Shown here piece after piece: positions 53,904 through 62,937 of a stretch of DNA of 64,000 nt (position 1 is the stretch's first letter; the number at the start of each line of letters is the position of its first letter). Origin of the DNA: Proteiniborus ethanoligenes (GTDB lineage: Bacteria > Bacillota > Clostridia > Tissierellales > Proteiniboraceae). The notes under the pieces are model-generated. The model had not been told where the DNA came from. It saw only the letters and a program-made list of their open reading frames with translations, and searched no databases. The position numbers were made by a program, and so were the translations under genes. The stretch spans positions 23,662 to 87,661 of the forward strand of contig NZ_FNQE01000013.1 in NCBI RefSeq assembly GCF_900107485.1, in the 5' to 3' direction.

Positions 53904-56555
53904 ATGGGAGAAAAACAATGGTATAAGAAAAATCTTGAAGAACTAATGAATGAACTAAATGTTCAAACTAAAATTGGGCTAGACAGTGAAGAAGTTTTAA
54001 AGAGAAGAAATGAATATGGGGATAACAGTATAAAAACAGCAGGTAAGAAATCTGTTGTTTTGATGTTTTTTAATCAGTTTAAGGATTTTATGGTAATTAT
54101 ATTGATACTTGCTTCTTTAATATCAGGTTTTTTAGGAGAGATAAGTGATACTATTATCATCCTATTAGTAGTCTTATTAAATGCAATACTAGGGGTCATT
54201 CAAGAAAACAAAGCTGAAAAATCCTTAGAAGCATTGAAAAATCTATCAACACCAAATGCTAAGGTTATTAGAGAAGGAAATATTTTAGAAATTAAGTCTA
54301 TAGATGTGGTTCCAGGTGATGTAGTGATTATAGAAGCGGGAGACTTTGTTCCTGCTGATGGTGTTATTATTGAGAGCGCTAGTCTCATGATAGAAGAATC
54401 AGCCCTTACGGGAGAATCAGTACCTGTAGAAAAAAATACTAATACCCTTGAAGGGGACAATATCCCTTTAGGAGATAGAAAAAATTTTGCATACACTTCT
54501 AGTTTAGTGACTAATGGCAGAGGAAAGTTTATTGCAACAGGCACTGGAATGAATACAGAAATAGGTAAAATCGCACAAATGATTCAAAGTCAAGAGGATA
54601 CAAAGACCCCTCTACAGGTTAAACTAGATGAATTAGGAAAATTATTAGGTATAGGTGCCATAGTTGTATGTGGCATAATATTTTTTATTGGTTTCTTGCA
54701 AAACAGACCTGTTCTAGACATGTTTATGACCTCTGTATCTCTTGCGGTAGCAGCTATACCAGAAGGACTTCCTGCTATTGTCACCATAGTATTGTCTATA
54801 GGTGTTCAAAATATGATAGATAACAATGCTATTATAAGAAAGCTGCCTGCTGTAGAAACCCTAGGAACAGCTTCTGTTATTTGTTCAGATAAAACTGGTA
54901 CACTTACACAAAATAAAATGACTGTTACAAAGCTGTATACATATGACAAATTAATAGATATAGATCAGGCAAATATGGAAAATCCAACTGAATTAACTGC
55001 AATTATGACAGGATTATTGTGTAATGATGCTTCTTTAGATTCAGATAAGGGAGAAAAAAAGGCAATAGGAGATCCGACAGAAGTAGCACTTATAGTTGCA
55101 GCAGAACGTTTTGGATTGCTTAGAAAACAACAGGAAAGCTATTATGAAAGAGTTGGAGAGCTTCCCTTTGATTCTGAAAGAAAGCTAATGACTACAATTA
55201 ATACCTTTAATAATGGATATAGAGTATTTACAAAGGGTGCATTGGATGTTTTGATAGGAAGATGCAACAAAATAATGATTGGAAAAGATGAAGTAGAATT
55301 AACAGAAGATATTATAGAAAAAATCAAAGGGACAAATGAAGAGCTTTCCTCAAAAGCATTAAGAGTTTTAGCCTTAGCCTATAAAGATATTCCTAGTATA
55401 CCTGATAATCTCAATTCAGAAACCCTAGAGAAGGATTTAGTTTTTGTAGGGATGCAAGGAATGATAGATCCTCCGAGAGAAGAGGCTAAGCTAGCAGTAC
55501 AGAAAAGCAAGGAAGCTGGCATAAGACCTATTATGATTACTGGAGACCACAAGATAACTGCTATGGCAATAGCAAAGGAATTAGGCATATTAGAAGAAGG
55601 TCAGGAAGCCATAGAAGGAATAGCACTTGAAAAGCTTACTGACGAGGAGCTTTATAACAGTATTGAGAAATACTCTGTTTATGCAAGAGTTTCTCCAGAA
55701 CACAAAGTTCGAATAGTAGAAGGCTGGCAGAAGAAAGGAAAAATTGTTGCTATGACAGGAGATGGAGTCAATGATGCTCCTGCCCTTAAAAGAGCAGATA
55801 TAGGCTGTGCCATGGGAATAACAGGAACAGATGTATCGAAAGAAGCAGCTGATATGGTCCTTACTGACGATAACTTTGCAACTATTGTAGCTGCAGTAGA
55901 AGAGGGAAGGACTATATTCGATAATATAAAAAAATCTATACACTTTCTATTGTCATGTAATATTGGAGAAGTTGTAGCACTTTTTATTTCAATAGTATTA
56001 AAGCTACCTATTCCATTATTGCCTATACATATTCTTTGGATTAACTTGATAACTGATAGTCTACCGGCCTTAGCACTAGGAGTAGATCCAGCTGAGAAAG
56101 ATATAATGAAAAGAAAGCCAAGAAATCCTAAAAAGAGTATCTTTAGTGATGGATTAGGCTTGATGCTGGCTGTAGAAGGAACTATCATAGGTATACTCAC
56201 ATTAGCTGCCTTCAATATTGGAAGTAATGAGAGCTTAACTATTGGTAGAACAATGGCCTTTACTACATTATCTTTGTCACAGCTAGTTCATACCTTCAAT
56301 ACAAGATCTATAGACAAATCTATATTTAAAATAGGATTTACTACTAATAAGAAATTATTAGGAGCTATACTTATTTCTTTGTTATTGATGCTAGGGATAA
56401 TATTTATTCCTGCCCTAAGAGAAATATTTAAGCTAGGCTTTTTAAGTCCTTTGCAATGGGGAATAGTACTGGGACTTTCTCTTATAATACTTGTAGCAGT
56501 AGAGCTAATAAAAGCATTGACAAACCTAACAAAAAATCAAAAAGAGCTGGCTTAA
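53904..56555 (+). CDS. Calcium-transporting P-type ATPase (P2A type)
   Basis: A cation pump of 883 residues with the cation-ATPase N-terminal domain, actuator TGES (EESALTGESVPV), membrane ligand motif AAIPEGLPAIVTIVLS, phosphorylated Asp in CSDKTGTLTQNKMT, hinge TGDGVNDAPALKRADIG and a C-terminal six-helix region with LLPIHILWINLITDSLPALALG. The PEGLP and membrane Asn/Asp pattern fits SERCA-like Ca2+ pumps such as B. subtilis YloB. The ATG at 53904 is favoured by AGGAGG at 53892-53897. Confidence 0.93.
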   Translation: MGEKQWYKKNLEELMNELNVQTKIGLDSEEVLKRRNEYGDNSIKTAGKKSVVLMFFNQFKDFMVIILILASLISGFLGEISDTIIILLVVLLNAILGVIQENKAEKSLEALKNLSTPNAKVIREGNILEIKSIDVVPGDVVIIEAGDFVPADGVIIESASLMIEESALTGESVPVEKNTNTLEGDNIPLGDRKNFAYTSSLVTNGRGKFIATGTGMNTEIGKIAQMIQSQEDTKTPLQVKLDELGKLLGIGAIVVCGIIFFIGFLQNRPVLDMFMTSVSLAVAAIPEGLPAIVTIVLSIGVQNMIDNNAIIRKLPAVETLGTASVICSDKTGTLTQNKMTVTKLYTYDKLIDIDQANMENPTELTAIMTGLLCNDASLDSDKGEKKAIGDPTEVALIVAAERFGLLRKQQESYYERVGELPFDSERKLMTTINTFNNGYRVFTKGALDVLIGRCNKIMIGKDEVELTEDIIEKIKGTNEELSSKALRVLALAYKDIPSIPDNLNSETLEKDLVFVGMQGMIDPPREEAKLAVQKSKEAGIRPIMITGDHKITAMAIAKELGILEEGQEAIEGIALEKLTDEELYNSIEKYSVYARVSPEHKVRIVEGWQKKGKIVAMTGDGVNDAPALKRADIGCAMGITGTDVSKEAADMVLTDDNFATIVAAVEEGRTIFDNIKKSIHFLLSCNIGEVVALFISIVLKLPIPLLPIHILWINLITDSLPALALGVDPAEKDIMKRKPRNPKKSIFSDGLGLMLAVEGTIIGILTLAAFNIGSNESLTIGRTMAFTTLSLSQLVHTFNTRSIDKSIFKIGFTTNKKLLGAILISLLLMLGIIFIPALREIFKLGFLSPLQWGIVLGLSLIILVAVELIKALTNLTKNQKELA

Positions 56556-56574
56556 AGTCCAGCTTTTTGATTTT
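56537..56574 (+). terminator. Intrinsic terminator between Ca2+ ATPase and DUF4364 gene
   Basis: Hairpin with arms AAAAAGAGCTGG and CCAGCTTTTT containing a 2-base bulge, then GATTTTATT. The two genes converge here. Confidence 0.8.
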
Positions 56575-57103
56575 ATTCTGTTATAAGTAAATCAATAATT
56601 TTTTTATAGATTTCATGAGGTTTTTCTTTCCAATTGTTGCATATCATTTTTGCTTGTTTATTTGAAACTACGTTTAAAGACATGTTAAATAAGGTTATAT
56701 CCTTTTCAACCACCTTTAAATTTACAATGTATTCGGAATCGTTTTTTTTGAAATAATTTCCTACGATTTGACTATCCTTTATCATTTCTTCTTCTTTCTT
56801 TTGATACTTTTTATTTACTTCATCTTTAAGCTTTTGAGGTATTCTATCATTAAAAAAGCTTAGAGTATCCTTCCCTGCCTTTGACAAATGATAATACTCC
56901 TGACCATCTTCAATGGAAAATTCAATAAACTTAGAATTCACAAGCTCACTAATAAATTGCTGGGCTAGAAAATAATTCATATAATTATTTTCTAGTAAAA
57001 ATTGAGTGATTTCTGAATTGTTCATAGGGATATGAGTATTATCTAATATGTATAAAATGAGAAGCTTGTATTGTGCTAATTCTTTACTATTATCAACAAA
57101 CAT
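56573..57103 (-). CDS. DUF4364 family winged-helix protein
   Basis: 176 residues. The N-terminal ~75 residues read as a winged helix (LAQYKLLILYILDNTHIPMN, then a recognition-like stretch), the rest is an alpha/beta domain typical of DUF4364. ATG at 57103 has AAGGTGA 8 bases upstream; a GTG 9 bases further up overlaps this site. The family is found in spore-forming Clostridia and is of unknown function; a DNA-binding role is likely from the fold. Confidence 0.85.
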   Translation of the reverse strand: MFVDNSKELAQYKLLILYILDNTHIPMNNSEITQFLLENNYMNYFLAQQFISELVNSKFIEFSIEDGQEYYHLSKAGKDTLSFFNDRIPQKLKDEVNKKYQKKEEEMIKDSQIVGNYFKKNDSEYIVNLKVVEKDITLFNMSLNVVSNKQAKMICNNWKEKPHEIYKKIIDLLITE

Positions 57104-57166
57104 ATTACTCACCTTCTAAGTTTAATAATGTATTATTTACTATATAATTATGATTATAACATAAAA

Positions 57167-57200
57167 AAAAGAGAAGCGGTATTATATCCACTTCTCTTTT
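57167..57200 (-). terminator. Intrinsic terminator of the SASP gene
   Basis: Stem AAAAGAGAAG (57167-57176) with CTTCTCTTTT (57191-57200); on the minus strand it follows the SASP stop codon and ends in a long U-run. Confidence 0.88.
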
Positions 57201-57211
57201 TTTATTATTAC

Positions 57212-57415
57212 TTATTTACCTGCTAAACTTCTTTGTGCTTGCTCGACTAACCTTTTAGTCATGTAACCGCCAACGTATCCATTTTGTCTGGAGCTTAGGT
57301 TTCCTTTATCTATACCTTCATAATTAGTTAGCCCAAGTTCGCTAGCGATTTCAGTTTTCATTTGGTTTAATGCCATTCTAGCTTCAGGCACTACTATTCT
57401 ATTTGATCTTGCCAT
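57212..57415 (-). CDS. Alpha/beta-type small acid-soluble spore protein
   Basis: 67 residues with both SASP signatures: VPEARMALNQMKTEIASELG, with the GPR protease cleavage region KTEIASELG, and GNLSSRQNGYVGGYMTKRLV. These proteins coat spore DNA and are made in the forespore. The start at 57415 has GGAGGG at 6 bases; an upstream in-frame ATG runs through the hairpin at 57440-57474 and is unlikely. Confidence 0.97.
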   Translation of the reverse strand: MARSNRIVVPEARMALNQMKTEIASELGLTNYEGIDKGNLSSRQNGYVGGYMTKRLVEQAQRSLAGK

Positions 57416-57439
57416 GTTTTTCCCTCCAAATAGATTTTT

Positions 57440-57474
57440 TAATACTGCAACATCATTTTGATGTTGTAGTATTA
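57440..57474. repeat. 16-bp inverted repeat in the SASP 5' untranslated region
   Basis: Arms 57440-57455 and 57459-57474 with one mismatch and a TTT/AAA loop. It is not followed by a T-run in either direction, so it is not an ordinary terminator. It would form a hairpin about 25 bases upstream of the SASP start. Confidence 0.7.
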
Positions 57475-57714
57475 ATATAACCTGCAAACTTAATCTATAT
57501 GCTAGTAATAAATACTAAGTAAGCACAATAAATAGCAACAATGTAGAAGATTGATGAATTAGGAAAAAAATGATTGTAAAAAAATTCAATTAATTTATCC
57601 TTATTATTTGTAGATTATAGCTATAATATGAAATATAATATTAGTATAGCTATATTAGCTTATTAATAAATAAGATATTAAACTATGTCTTTATTACAAG
57701 AGAGGAGAGTAAAA

Positions 57715-58833
57715 TTGAAAAGAACTTTTAGCCTAATTTTAATTGTATTATTTGTACTAGCATTTTTTGTTGGATGCTCTAAGGATTTAAAAGCAGATGA
57801 CAATGTAGTAATTGAGGAACCAAATCAAAATAATGAGGACAAGCTAATAGAAGATGAAAAAGCCCCAGACACTGAAGCTATACCAGAGGAAACTCAAGAT
57901 ATTGACCCAAAGGAAAAGATAGATTTATCCTTAAAGCCTAATGAAGCAGGGCAAATAATGGTACTAATGTATCATAATATAGGAGAAGAAGAATCAGAAT
58001 GGGTACGAACAGCTGAAAACTTTAAAAAAGACTTAAGGGTATTATATGAAAAAGGATATAGACCTATTAGCTTAAAAGACTTTGTTAATAACAATATAAA
58101 TGTAGAGGCAGGATATACACCTGTTGTTATTACTTTTGATGATGGGAATCAGAACAACTTTAACATAATTGAAAAAGATGGGGAAAAAATAGTTGATCCT
58201 AATTGTGCAGTAGGAATTTTAGAAGAGTTTAATAGAGAGCATCCTGATTTTCCATTAAAGGCTACATTTTTTGTGTTTGGCTCAAATCCTTTTAGACAAA
58301 GGGATTTATTAGAATACAAGCTTAACTATTTAATAGAAAAGGGCTTTGATATAGGAAACCATACATTAGATCATAATGACATGTCAAAGGCTAATGAGCC
58401 TGATAAAATACAAAAATATATAGGAGAGCAGGCGGCATTTATAGAAGGTATCATACCAGGCTATAAGGTTAACACATATGCTCTTTGCTATGGAGGTAGA
58501 CCTAAGGATAAAGAATTATACTCTTATCTTGAAAAAGGAGAATATGAAGGTAATACTTATAAAAATATTGCTATATTAAATGTAGGATGGGATCCATCTG
58601 TATCGCCTATAGATAAAGCCTTCAATCCACTTGCCATACATAGAATAAGGGCAAGTGAAACTAAGGTAGATGGTGTTGGAATGTATGATTGGCTTTCTGT
58701 ATTTGACAAGCATCCAGAACGAAGGTTCATAAGTGATGGCAATCCAGATATAGTCACTGTTCCAAAAAAACTTGAAGATAAAGTAGATATAGAAAAGCTA
58801 AAAGGAAAAGAACTGTATATTTACGAGGAGTAG
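57715..58833 (+). CDS. Polysaccharide deacetylase lipoprotein
   Basis: 372 residues from TTG 57715, with GAGAGGAG ahead. The lipobox FVGC (Cys20 area) is followed by an acidic linker (Glu/Asp/Asn-rich to ~75) that would span the wall, then a NodB domain: VMYHNIG, the catalytic aspartates in VVITFDDGNQNN and the metal His motif GNHTLDHNDM. It probably removes acetyl groups from peptidoglycan or another envelope glycan. Single gene ending in the 58826-58859 terminator. Confidence 0.9.
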   Translation: MKRTFSLILIVLFVLAFFVGCSKDLKADDNVVIEEPNQNNEDKLIEDEKAPDTEAIPEETQDIDPKEKIDLSLKPNEAGQIMVLMYHNIGEEESEWVRTAENFKKDLRVLYEKGYRPISLKDFVNNNINVEAGYTPVVITFDDGNQNNFNIIEKDGEKIVDPNCAVGILEEFNREHPDFPLKATFFVFGSNPFRQRDLLEYKLNYLIEKGFDIGNHTLDHNDMSKANEPDKIQKYIGEQAAFIEGIIPGYKVNTYALCYGGRPKDKELYSYLEKGEYEGNTYKNIAILNVGWDPSVSPIDKAFNPLAIHRIRASETKVDGVGMYDWLSVFDKHPERRFISDGNPDIVTVPKKLEDKVDIEKLKGKELYIYEE

Positions 58834-58859
58834 AATTTTCTACTCCTTTATTATTTTTT
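58826..58859 (+). terminator. Intrinsic terminator overlapping convergent gene ends
   Basis: Perfect 10-bp arms AGGAGTAGAA/TTCTACTCCT with a TT loop and T-rich tail; it covers the deacetylase stop and the end of the Na/Pi gene. Confidence 0.88.
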
Positions 58860-59793
58860 GAGCAATACTCAATATTATTGAAGAAAAAGGGAGAAGGATA
58901 ATGGTTGTTATTATATTGAAAAGAGAATGAGCATTGGCAATTTGCCTTGATGGATTTGAGGGAGACAATTTAATTACAAAAAAATATAGATAATCTGTAA
59001 AAAAATAAAAGATAATTACTCCGAGTACATTAAAGAGCACATGAACTAATGCCGCCTGTTTACCAGCACGATTAGTAGCAAAACTACCTATCACAGTATC
59101 TACACAGGTACCTATATTTTGTCCCAATACAATAGGAATTGCAGTAGATAAGCTTATGATTTTACTTGAAGCCATGATTTGCAAAATAGTAATTCCTGTG
59201 GTACTGCTTTGTATCACTGCAGTAAGTATTAAGCCTGCAAATAAAGACATGATTTTACTCTTGCTCAAATATTTAATAAGCTCAAAAAACACCTTAGTTG
59301 ATTTAATGTGACCTATAGAGTAGCTTATTGCATCCATTCCTGCAAATATTAAAGATAAGCCAAGCAACACTTTTATAATAGTATTATATTTACTTTTTCT
59401 CAATATAGGAAATAATAATACTCCTACAAGAAAAAGATAAATGTAGATATTATCTATTTTGAAAGCCACTAGCTGAGCTGTAAATGTAGTGCCTATATTT
59501 GAGCCCATAATAATAGGTATAGCATTATAAATACTTAATAGATTTCCATGAACTAAGCTAATAACTATAATTGTAGCTGCACTGCTGCTATGAAGCAGAG
59601 AAGTCATTATTATACCTATGAATACACCATTTAACTTATTTGAGGTAATTTTATTTACTTTAGCTTTTACCTTATAGGATAAAACTTTTTCAAAGGATGT
59701 AGACATTAGCTTTATCCCAGTTAAAAACAATGTAAGACCACCAATAATACCTAGGAGTGAAAAAATATATATATTATTTAATAATAAGCTCAC
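58840..59793 (-). CDS. Na/Pi cotransporter family protein, short form
   Basis: 317 residues with the two inverted repeats of sodium-phosphate symporters: LLHSSSAATIIVISLVHG with GSNIGTTFTAQLVA, and VIQSSTTGITILQ with GQNIGTCVDTVIG. About eight membrane segments. Many bacterial members carry a PhoU-like C-terminal domain; this one stops after the membrane part. GTG start with AGGAGG 8 bases upstream. Phosphate is the likely substrate. Confidence 0.9.
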   Translation of the reverse strand: MSLLLNNIYIFSLLGIIGGLTLFLTGIKLMSTSFEKVLSYKVKAKVNKITSNKLNGVFIGIIMTSLLHSSSAATIIVISLVHGNLLSIYNAIPIIMGSNIGTTFTAQLVAFKIDNIYIYLFLVGVLLFPILRKSKYNTIIKVLLGLSLIFAGMDAISYSIGHIKSTKVFFELIKYLSKSKIMSLFAGLILTAVIQSSTTGITILQIMASSKIISLSTAIPIVLGQNIGTCVDTVIGSFATNRAGKQAALVHVLFNVLGVIIFYFFTDYLYFFVIKLSPSNPSRQIANAHSLFNIITTIILLPFSSIILSIAQKIIKE

Positions 59794-59970
59794 AGCAACT
59801 TCCTCCTAATTTTTAGATAAATAAACTTATACTTAATGTATATGTTCATTTATCTTTACTAACACAAAAGTTGAGCTTGCAAATAAAAAAACCAAGTTAT
59901 ACAAAAAGATTATTTTTTTTATAATTACAAATAATAATTGTGATAATAAAAAATATAAAGAGGTGGAAAA

Positions 59971-60459
59971 ATGGAAAAGAGGCTTAGTACAACAGAATTA
60001 AAACAAAATATTAAAAGCTTTTTAAATGAGAATAATTTAGCTTCATTAGCTACATGTGGAAATAATATACCTAGATGTAGTCCTGTTCAATATTTTACAG
60101 GAAATGACCTAGACATATATGTAATATCAGCTGGGGGAGATAAATTTAATAATATTCAGGATAATCCTAATGTATGCTTATTAGTGAATACAGAATATTT
60201 AGATTATAAAAAAATCAAGGGCGTACAAATCTTTGGCCAGGCACATACTAGCTTAAAGCATTCAGACCTTATAGATGAAGCTAAAAGATATGCTCCTCAT
60301 AAACAGTTGTTGGCTATACAAAAAGACTGGATTAATATTATCAAAATAGTTCCTGAGGAAATAGTATATTTAGATGCATTAAATGGAGACAGAACTAAGC
60401 AAATACTAAAAAACGATCAAGTTATAGAAAAACAAGATAAGATATTATCTATTCACTAA
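59971..60459 (+). CDS. Pyridoxamine 5'-phosphate oxidase-like flavin-binding protein
   Basis: 162 residues with a split-barrel PNPOx fold: LKQNIKSFLNENNLASLATC, then PRCSPVQYF and GDKFNNIQDNPNVCLLVN. The family binds FMN or related cofactors; true PNP oxidase signatures are missing, so the substrate is unknown. AGAGGTGG precedes the ATG; a single gene with a terminator at 60458. Confidence 0.85.
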   Translation: MEKRLSTTELKQNIKSFLNENNLASLATCGNNIPRCSPVQYFTGNDLDIYVISAGGDKFNNIQDNPNVCLLVNTEYLDYKKIKGVQIFGQAHTSLKHSDLIDEAKRYAPHKQLLAIQKDWINIIKIVPEEIVYLDALNGDRTKQILKNDQVIEKQDKILSIH

Positions 60460-60483
60460 GCTGTGGACACACAGCTTTTTTTC
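60458..60483 (+). terminator. Intrinsic terminator
   Basis: Perfect 8-bp stem AAGCTGTG/CACAGCTT with a 4-base loop and seven T. Confidence 0.9.
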
Positions 60484-60550
60484 TTTATAAGGTAATAATA
60501 CTAGAAGAGTGGAATAAATTATATTAACACTGTTTTAGAGGAGGGGGATA

Positions 60551-61321
60551 ATGAAGATTTATATACTGGATAAAAAAATAGTTGCTAAGATAATTTCAGT
60601 TATGCTGCTTGTTATTGTCTCGGTCATATTTACAGGAATTATTGATGATAATGGAATAATGAGCGTTTTTTCAACTAGCAAAGAACTACCAATATACTAT
60701 GTAGATACTCAAGAGAAAAAGATTGCAATAAGCTTTGATGCTGCTTGGGGGACAGAGTTCACAGACGATATATTGGATACATTAGACAAATACAATGTAA
60801 AAACCACTTTTTTTCTCGTGGATTTTTGGGTAAAAAAATATCCAGATGTAGTAAAGGAAATAGATAGAAGAGGTCATGAGATAGGTAATCATTCAACAAA
60901 CCATCCATACATGTCTAAGCTAGATGAAAATCAAATAATTCAAGAACTCAAAACTACTGAGGAAAGAATTAAAAATATAACTGGGAAAAGAACAACACTC
61001 TTCAGACCTCCATTTGGTGATTACAATGATAGATTAATAAGAGTTTGTAGAGATAATGGATACTATGTAATACAGTGGGATGTAGACTCATTAGACTGGA
61101 AGGAATATGGAGTGCAGCCAGTAGTAGATAGGGTTACTAGAAATGTTAAAAACGGCTCAATAGTTCTTTTCCATAACAATGCCAAATATGTATCTGAATA
61201 CCTACCAATTATTTTAGAAAGACTACAGAGAGATGGATATAAAATAGTTCCCGTTTCAGAACTCATATATAAAGATAATTTTTATATAGACAATAGCGGG
61301 AAGCAAATTAAAAAGCAGTAA
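60551..61321 (+). CDS. Polysaccharide deacetylase, PdaB-like (sporulation type)
   Basis: 256 residues: an N-terminal anchor (~11-30) and a NodB domain with KIAISFDAAWGTEFTD (the AAWG form typical of PdaB), His motif GHEIGNHSTNHPYM, RPPFGDYNDR and WDVDSLDWK. PdaB-type enzymes act during spore cortex maintenance, which suits a spore former. GAGGAGGGGG precedes the ATG. Single gene with a strong terminator. It is the second deacetylase within 3 kb but of another type. Confidence 0.88.
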   Translation: MKIYILDKKIVAKIISVMLLVIVSVIFTGIIDDNGIMSVFSTSKELPIYYVDTQEKKIAISFDAAWGTEFTDDILDTLDKYNVKTTFFLVDFWVKKYPDVVKEIDRRGHEIGNHSTNHPYMSKLDENQIIQELKTTEERIKNITGKRTTLFRPPFGDYNDRLIRVCRDNGYYVIQWDVDSLDWKEYGVQPVVDRVTRNVKNGSIVLFHNNAKYVSEYLPIILERLQRDGYKIVPVSELIYKDNFYIDNSGKQIKKQ

Positions 61322-61357
61322 AGTAAGGCTATAATAGTCTTACTTTACTGTTTTTTA
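61316..61357. terminator. Intrinsic terminator
   Basis: Perfect 12-bp arms (61316-61327 and 61339-61350) overlapping the deacetylase stop codon, followed by six T; the minus-strand small gene converges towards it. Confidence 0.9.
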
Positions 61358-61391
61358 TTATAAATAGGCAAGTTCTACTTTTGTGTTTTTA

Positions 61392-61556
61392 TTAAGATCT
61401 TCCTAAATGATTTAGTTCATTTACCTTGTTCCAATCGACCATTTTAGTTATATGGTCATCTCTGTCTCTTAGCTCAATCTCCATGTCTTTTGCCATTTCT
61501 TCTTTAAAGCTCTGAAAAGCCTCTCTTGCTTTTGGAGATACTTTATTATTTTTCAT
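61392..61556 (-). CDS. Small 54-residue protein, possibly SASP-related
   Basis: ATG at 61556 follows AGAGGTGA at 4-5 bases on the minus strand, giving 54 residues and a TAA stop. The N-terminal half KVSPKAREAFQSFKEEMAKD resembles the first SASP helix (compare VPEARMALNQMKTEIASEL of the SASP at 57.2 kb), but the Gly-rich second half is replaced by a charged stretch and an Asn/Leu tail. It could be a divergent SASP-like or another small spore protein. The coding call rests on the binding site and composition. Confidence 0.6.
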   Translation of the reverse strand: MKNNKVSPKAREAFQSFKEEMAKDMEIELRDRDDHITKMVDWNKVNELNHLGRS

Positions 61557-61662
61557 TATATCACCTCTCTTTAGATTATTCTTTGATTAATTCTAATAAA
61601 TATTATTGGAATATAATGGGCTCAGGGCTCAAAATATCTTAAATACATAAAAAACCTATATA

Positions 61663-61696
61663 AGTAAACCATAACTATATATAGTTATGGTTTACT
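61663..61696. promoter_or_regulatory. 34-bp perfect palindrome upstream of the Mur ligase gene
   Basis: Bases 61663-61696 are identical to their reverse complement (arms of 17, no loop), beginning AGTAAACC and ending GGTTTACT. It lies 36 bases before the Mur ligase start and is followed by CTATTATAAATAAG, which holds a possible -10. No T-run follows, so an operator or cruciform is more likely than a terminator. Confidence 0.6.
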
Positions 61697-61732
61697 CTAT
61701 TATAAATAAGTTTTTCAAAGGAGATTAAGGCA

Positions 61733-62905
61733 ATGAAAACAAATGGAGTAACTGTTATCGGAATAACTGGTACGAATGGTAAAACTACTACCTCTTACAT
61801 ATTAAAGCATGTATTAAAGAATGCAGGAATACGAACAGAAGTTTTCTCTTCATCAGAGATGAATTTCTACGAAAAAAATAGAGATAAGAGCTTACCCAAG
61901 GAAACAATTCAAAATGCCTTAAAGAAAATAGAAAATAAAAAAATAGATGTCTGTATTATTGAGATATCACCTAAGCTGATTGAGACAGGAGAAATAAGCC
62001 ATATTAACTTTGATATAATAATTCACATAAATATAGAACTAGAATCTGTTACTCCTATAGAAAGAGATAATTATGTAAGGTTTAAAAAGACAATTTTTAA
62101 ATTACTTAAAACAAATGGTATATCAATAATCAATATAGATGATAGGGAGGGCTTGAAGCTTATTGAAGATAACTACAATACTATTGTTCTTACCTATGGA
62201 CTAGGCTCAAAGTCTAGCATTACTGCTTCTAGCCTGAAACTGTCACATGACATAAGCTTTAATTTGTGCATTCAAAGAGGACTAACTGCAATTAACCGCT
62301 TAGAAATAGAGCCTATGGAAATACCTTTAAAAATAAAATTAATGGGCAGACATAATATATATAATTCCTTAGCTGCAATTTGTGGTGCATTGTGCTTAGG
62401 AGTTAATCCATATAATATTAATAGATATTTAAGCGACTTTATAGGCATAGACAGAAGACTTGAAGTAATATATGAAAAAGAATATATGATAATAGATAAT
62501 TATAGTCATAATCCTTCAGCCTACGAGGCGGTTTTTGAAACTATACAATCATTAGACTTTAGCAAATTAATTATCATTGATGCAATAAAAATAAAGGGCA
62601 ATACAGAAATGAACAAATATAATGCAAAAGCAATAGCCTCTTGGTATAGCACTTTTGAAAACATAAAATTAATCATATCACTTAGCAGAGATACTACAGA
62701 GGAAAAAGAGAAAGCTTTAGATGATGCGATAAAAGGATACAAATTAGTATTAGATGAACTGAGTATAGATTATTTGATTTTTGATACATTAGAGGAAGCC
62801 ATAATAAAAGCTTTAGAAATAGTTGATAAAAAAGACTTAATATTATTACTAGGAGCAGAAGAAATGAATAAAGGAAAGGATATTCTATTTAAGAAAATCC
62901 AATAA
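61733..62905 (+). CDS. Mur ligase family protein without the N-terminal domain
   Basis: 390 residues. It begins directly with the ATPase domain (GITGTNGKTTT at 10-20) and ends with the C-terminal Mur domain, where DNYSHNPSA matches the MurE motif DYAHTP. The UDP-binding N-terminal domain of MurC-F (about 90 residues) is absent. The central LMGRHNIYNSLAA motif is normal. Nearest known types are MurE-like ligases and the C-terminal part of cyanophycin synthetase; the amino acid and acceptor are unknown. AAGGAG precedes the ATG. Single gene with palindrome upstream. Confidence 0.83.
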   Translation: MKTNGVTVIGITGTNGKTTTSYILKHVLKNAGIRTEVFSSSEMNFYEKNRDKSLPKETIQNALKKIENKKIDVCIIEISPKLIETGEISHINFDIIIHINIELESVTPIERDNYVRFKKTIFKLLKTNGISIINIDDREGLKLIEDNYNTIVLTYGLGSKSSITASSLKLSHDISFNLCIQRGLTAINRLEIEPMEIPLKIKLMGRHNIYNSLAAICGALCLGVNPYNINRYLSDFIGIDRRLEVIYEKEYMIIDNYSHNPSAYEAVFETIQSLDFSKLIIIDAIKIKGNTEMNKYNAKAIASWYSTFENIKLIISLSRDTTEEKEKALDDAIKGYKLVLDELSIDYLIFDTLEEAIIKALEIVDKKDLILLLGAEEMNKGKDILFKKIQ

Positions 62906-62937
62906 AAAACCTGTTCTAATTGAGAACAGGTTTTTTG
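62904..62937 (+). terminator. Intrinsic terminator of the Mur ligase gene
   Basis: Perfect 14-base arms around AATTG with six T in the right arm, right after the stop codon. Confidence 0.93.

Noticed and set aside
57440..57474. Riboswitch or terminator upstream of the SASP gene
   Set aside because: It is a plain hairpin without a U-tract, alternative pairing partner or known aptamer motif; kept only as an inverted repeat.
61663..61696. Terminator for the upstream or downstream gene
   Set aside because: The neighbouring genes point away from it and no T-run follows in either direction, so an operator-like site is more likely.
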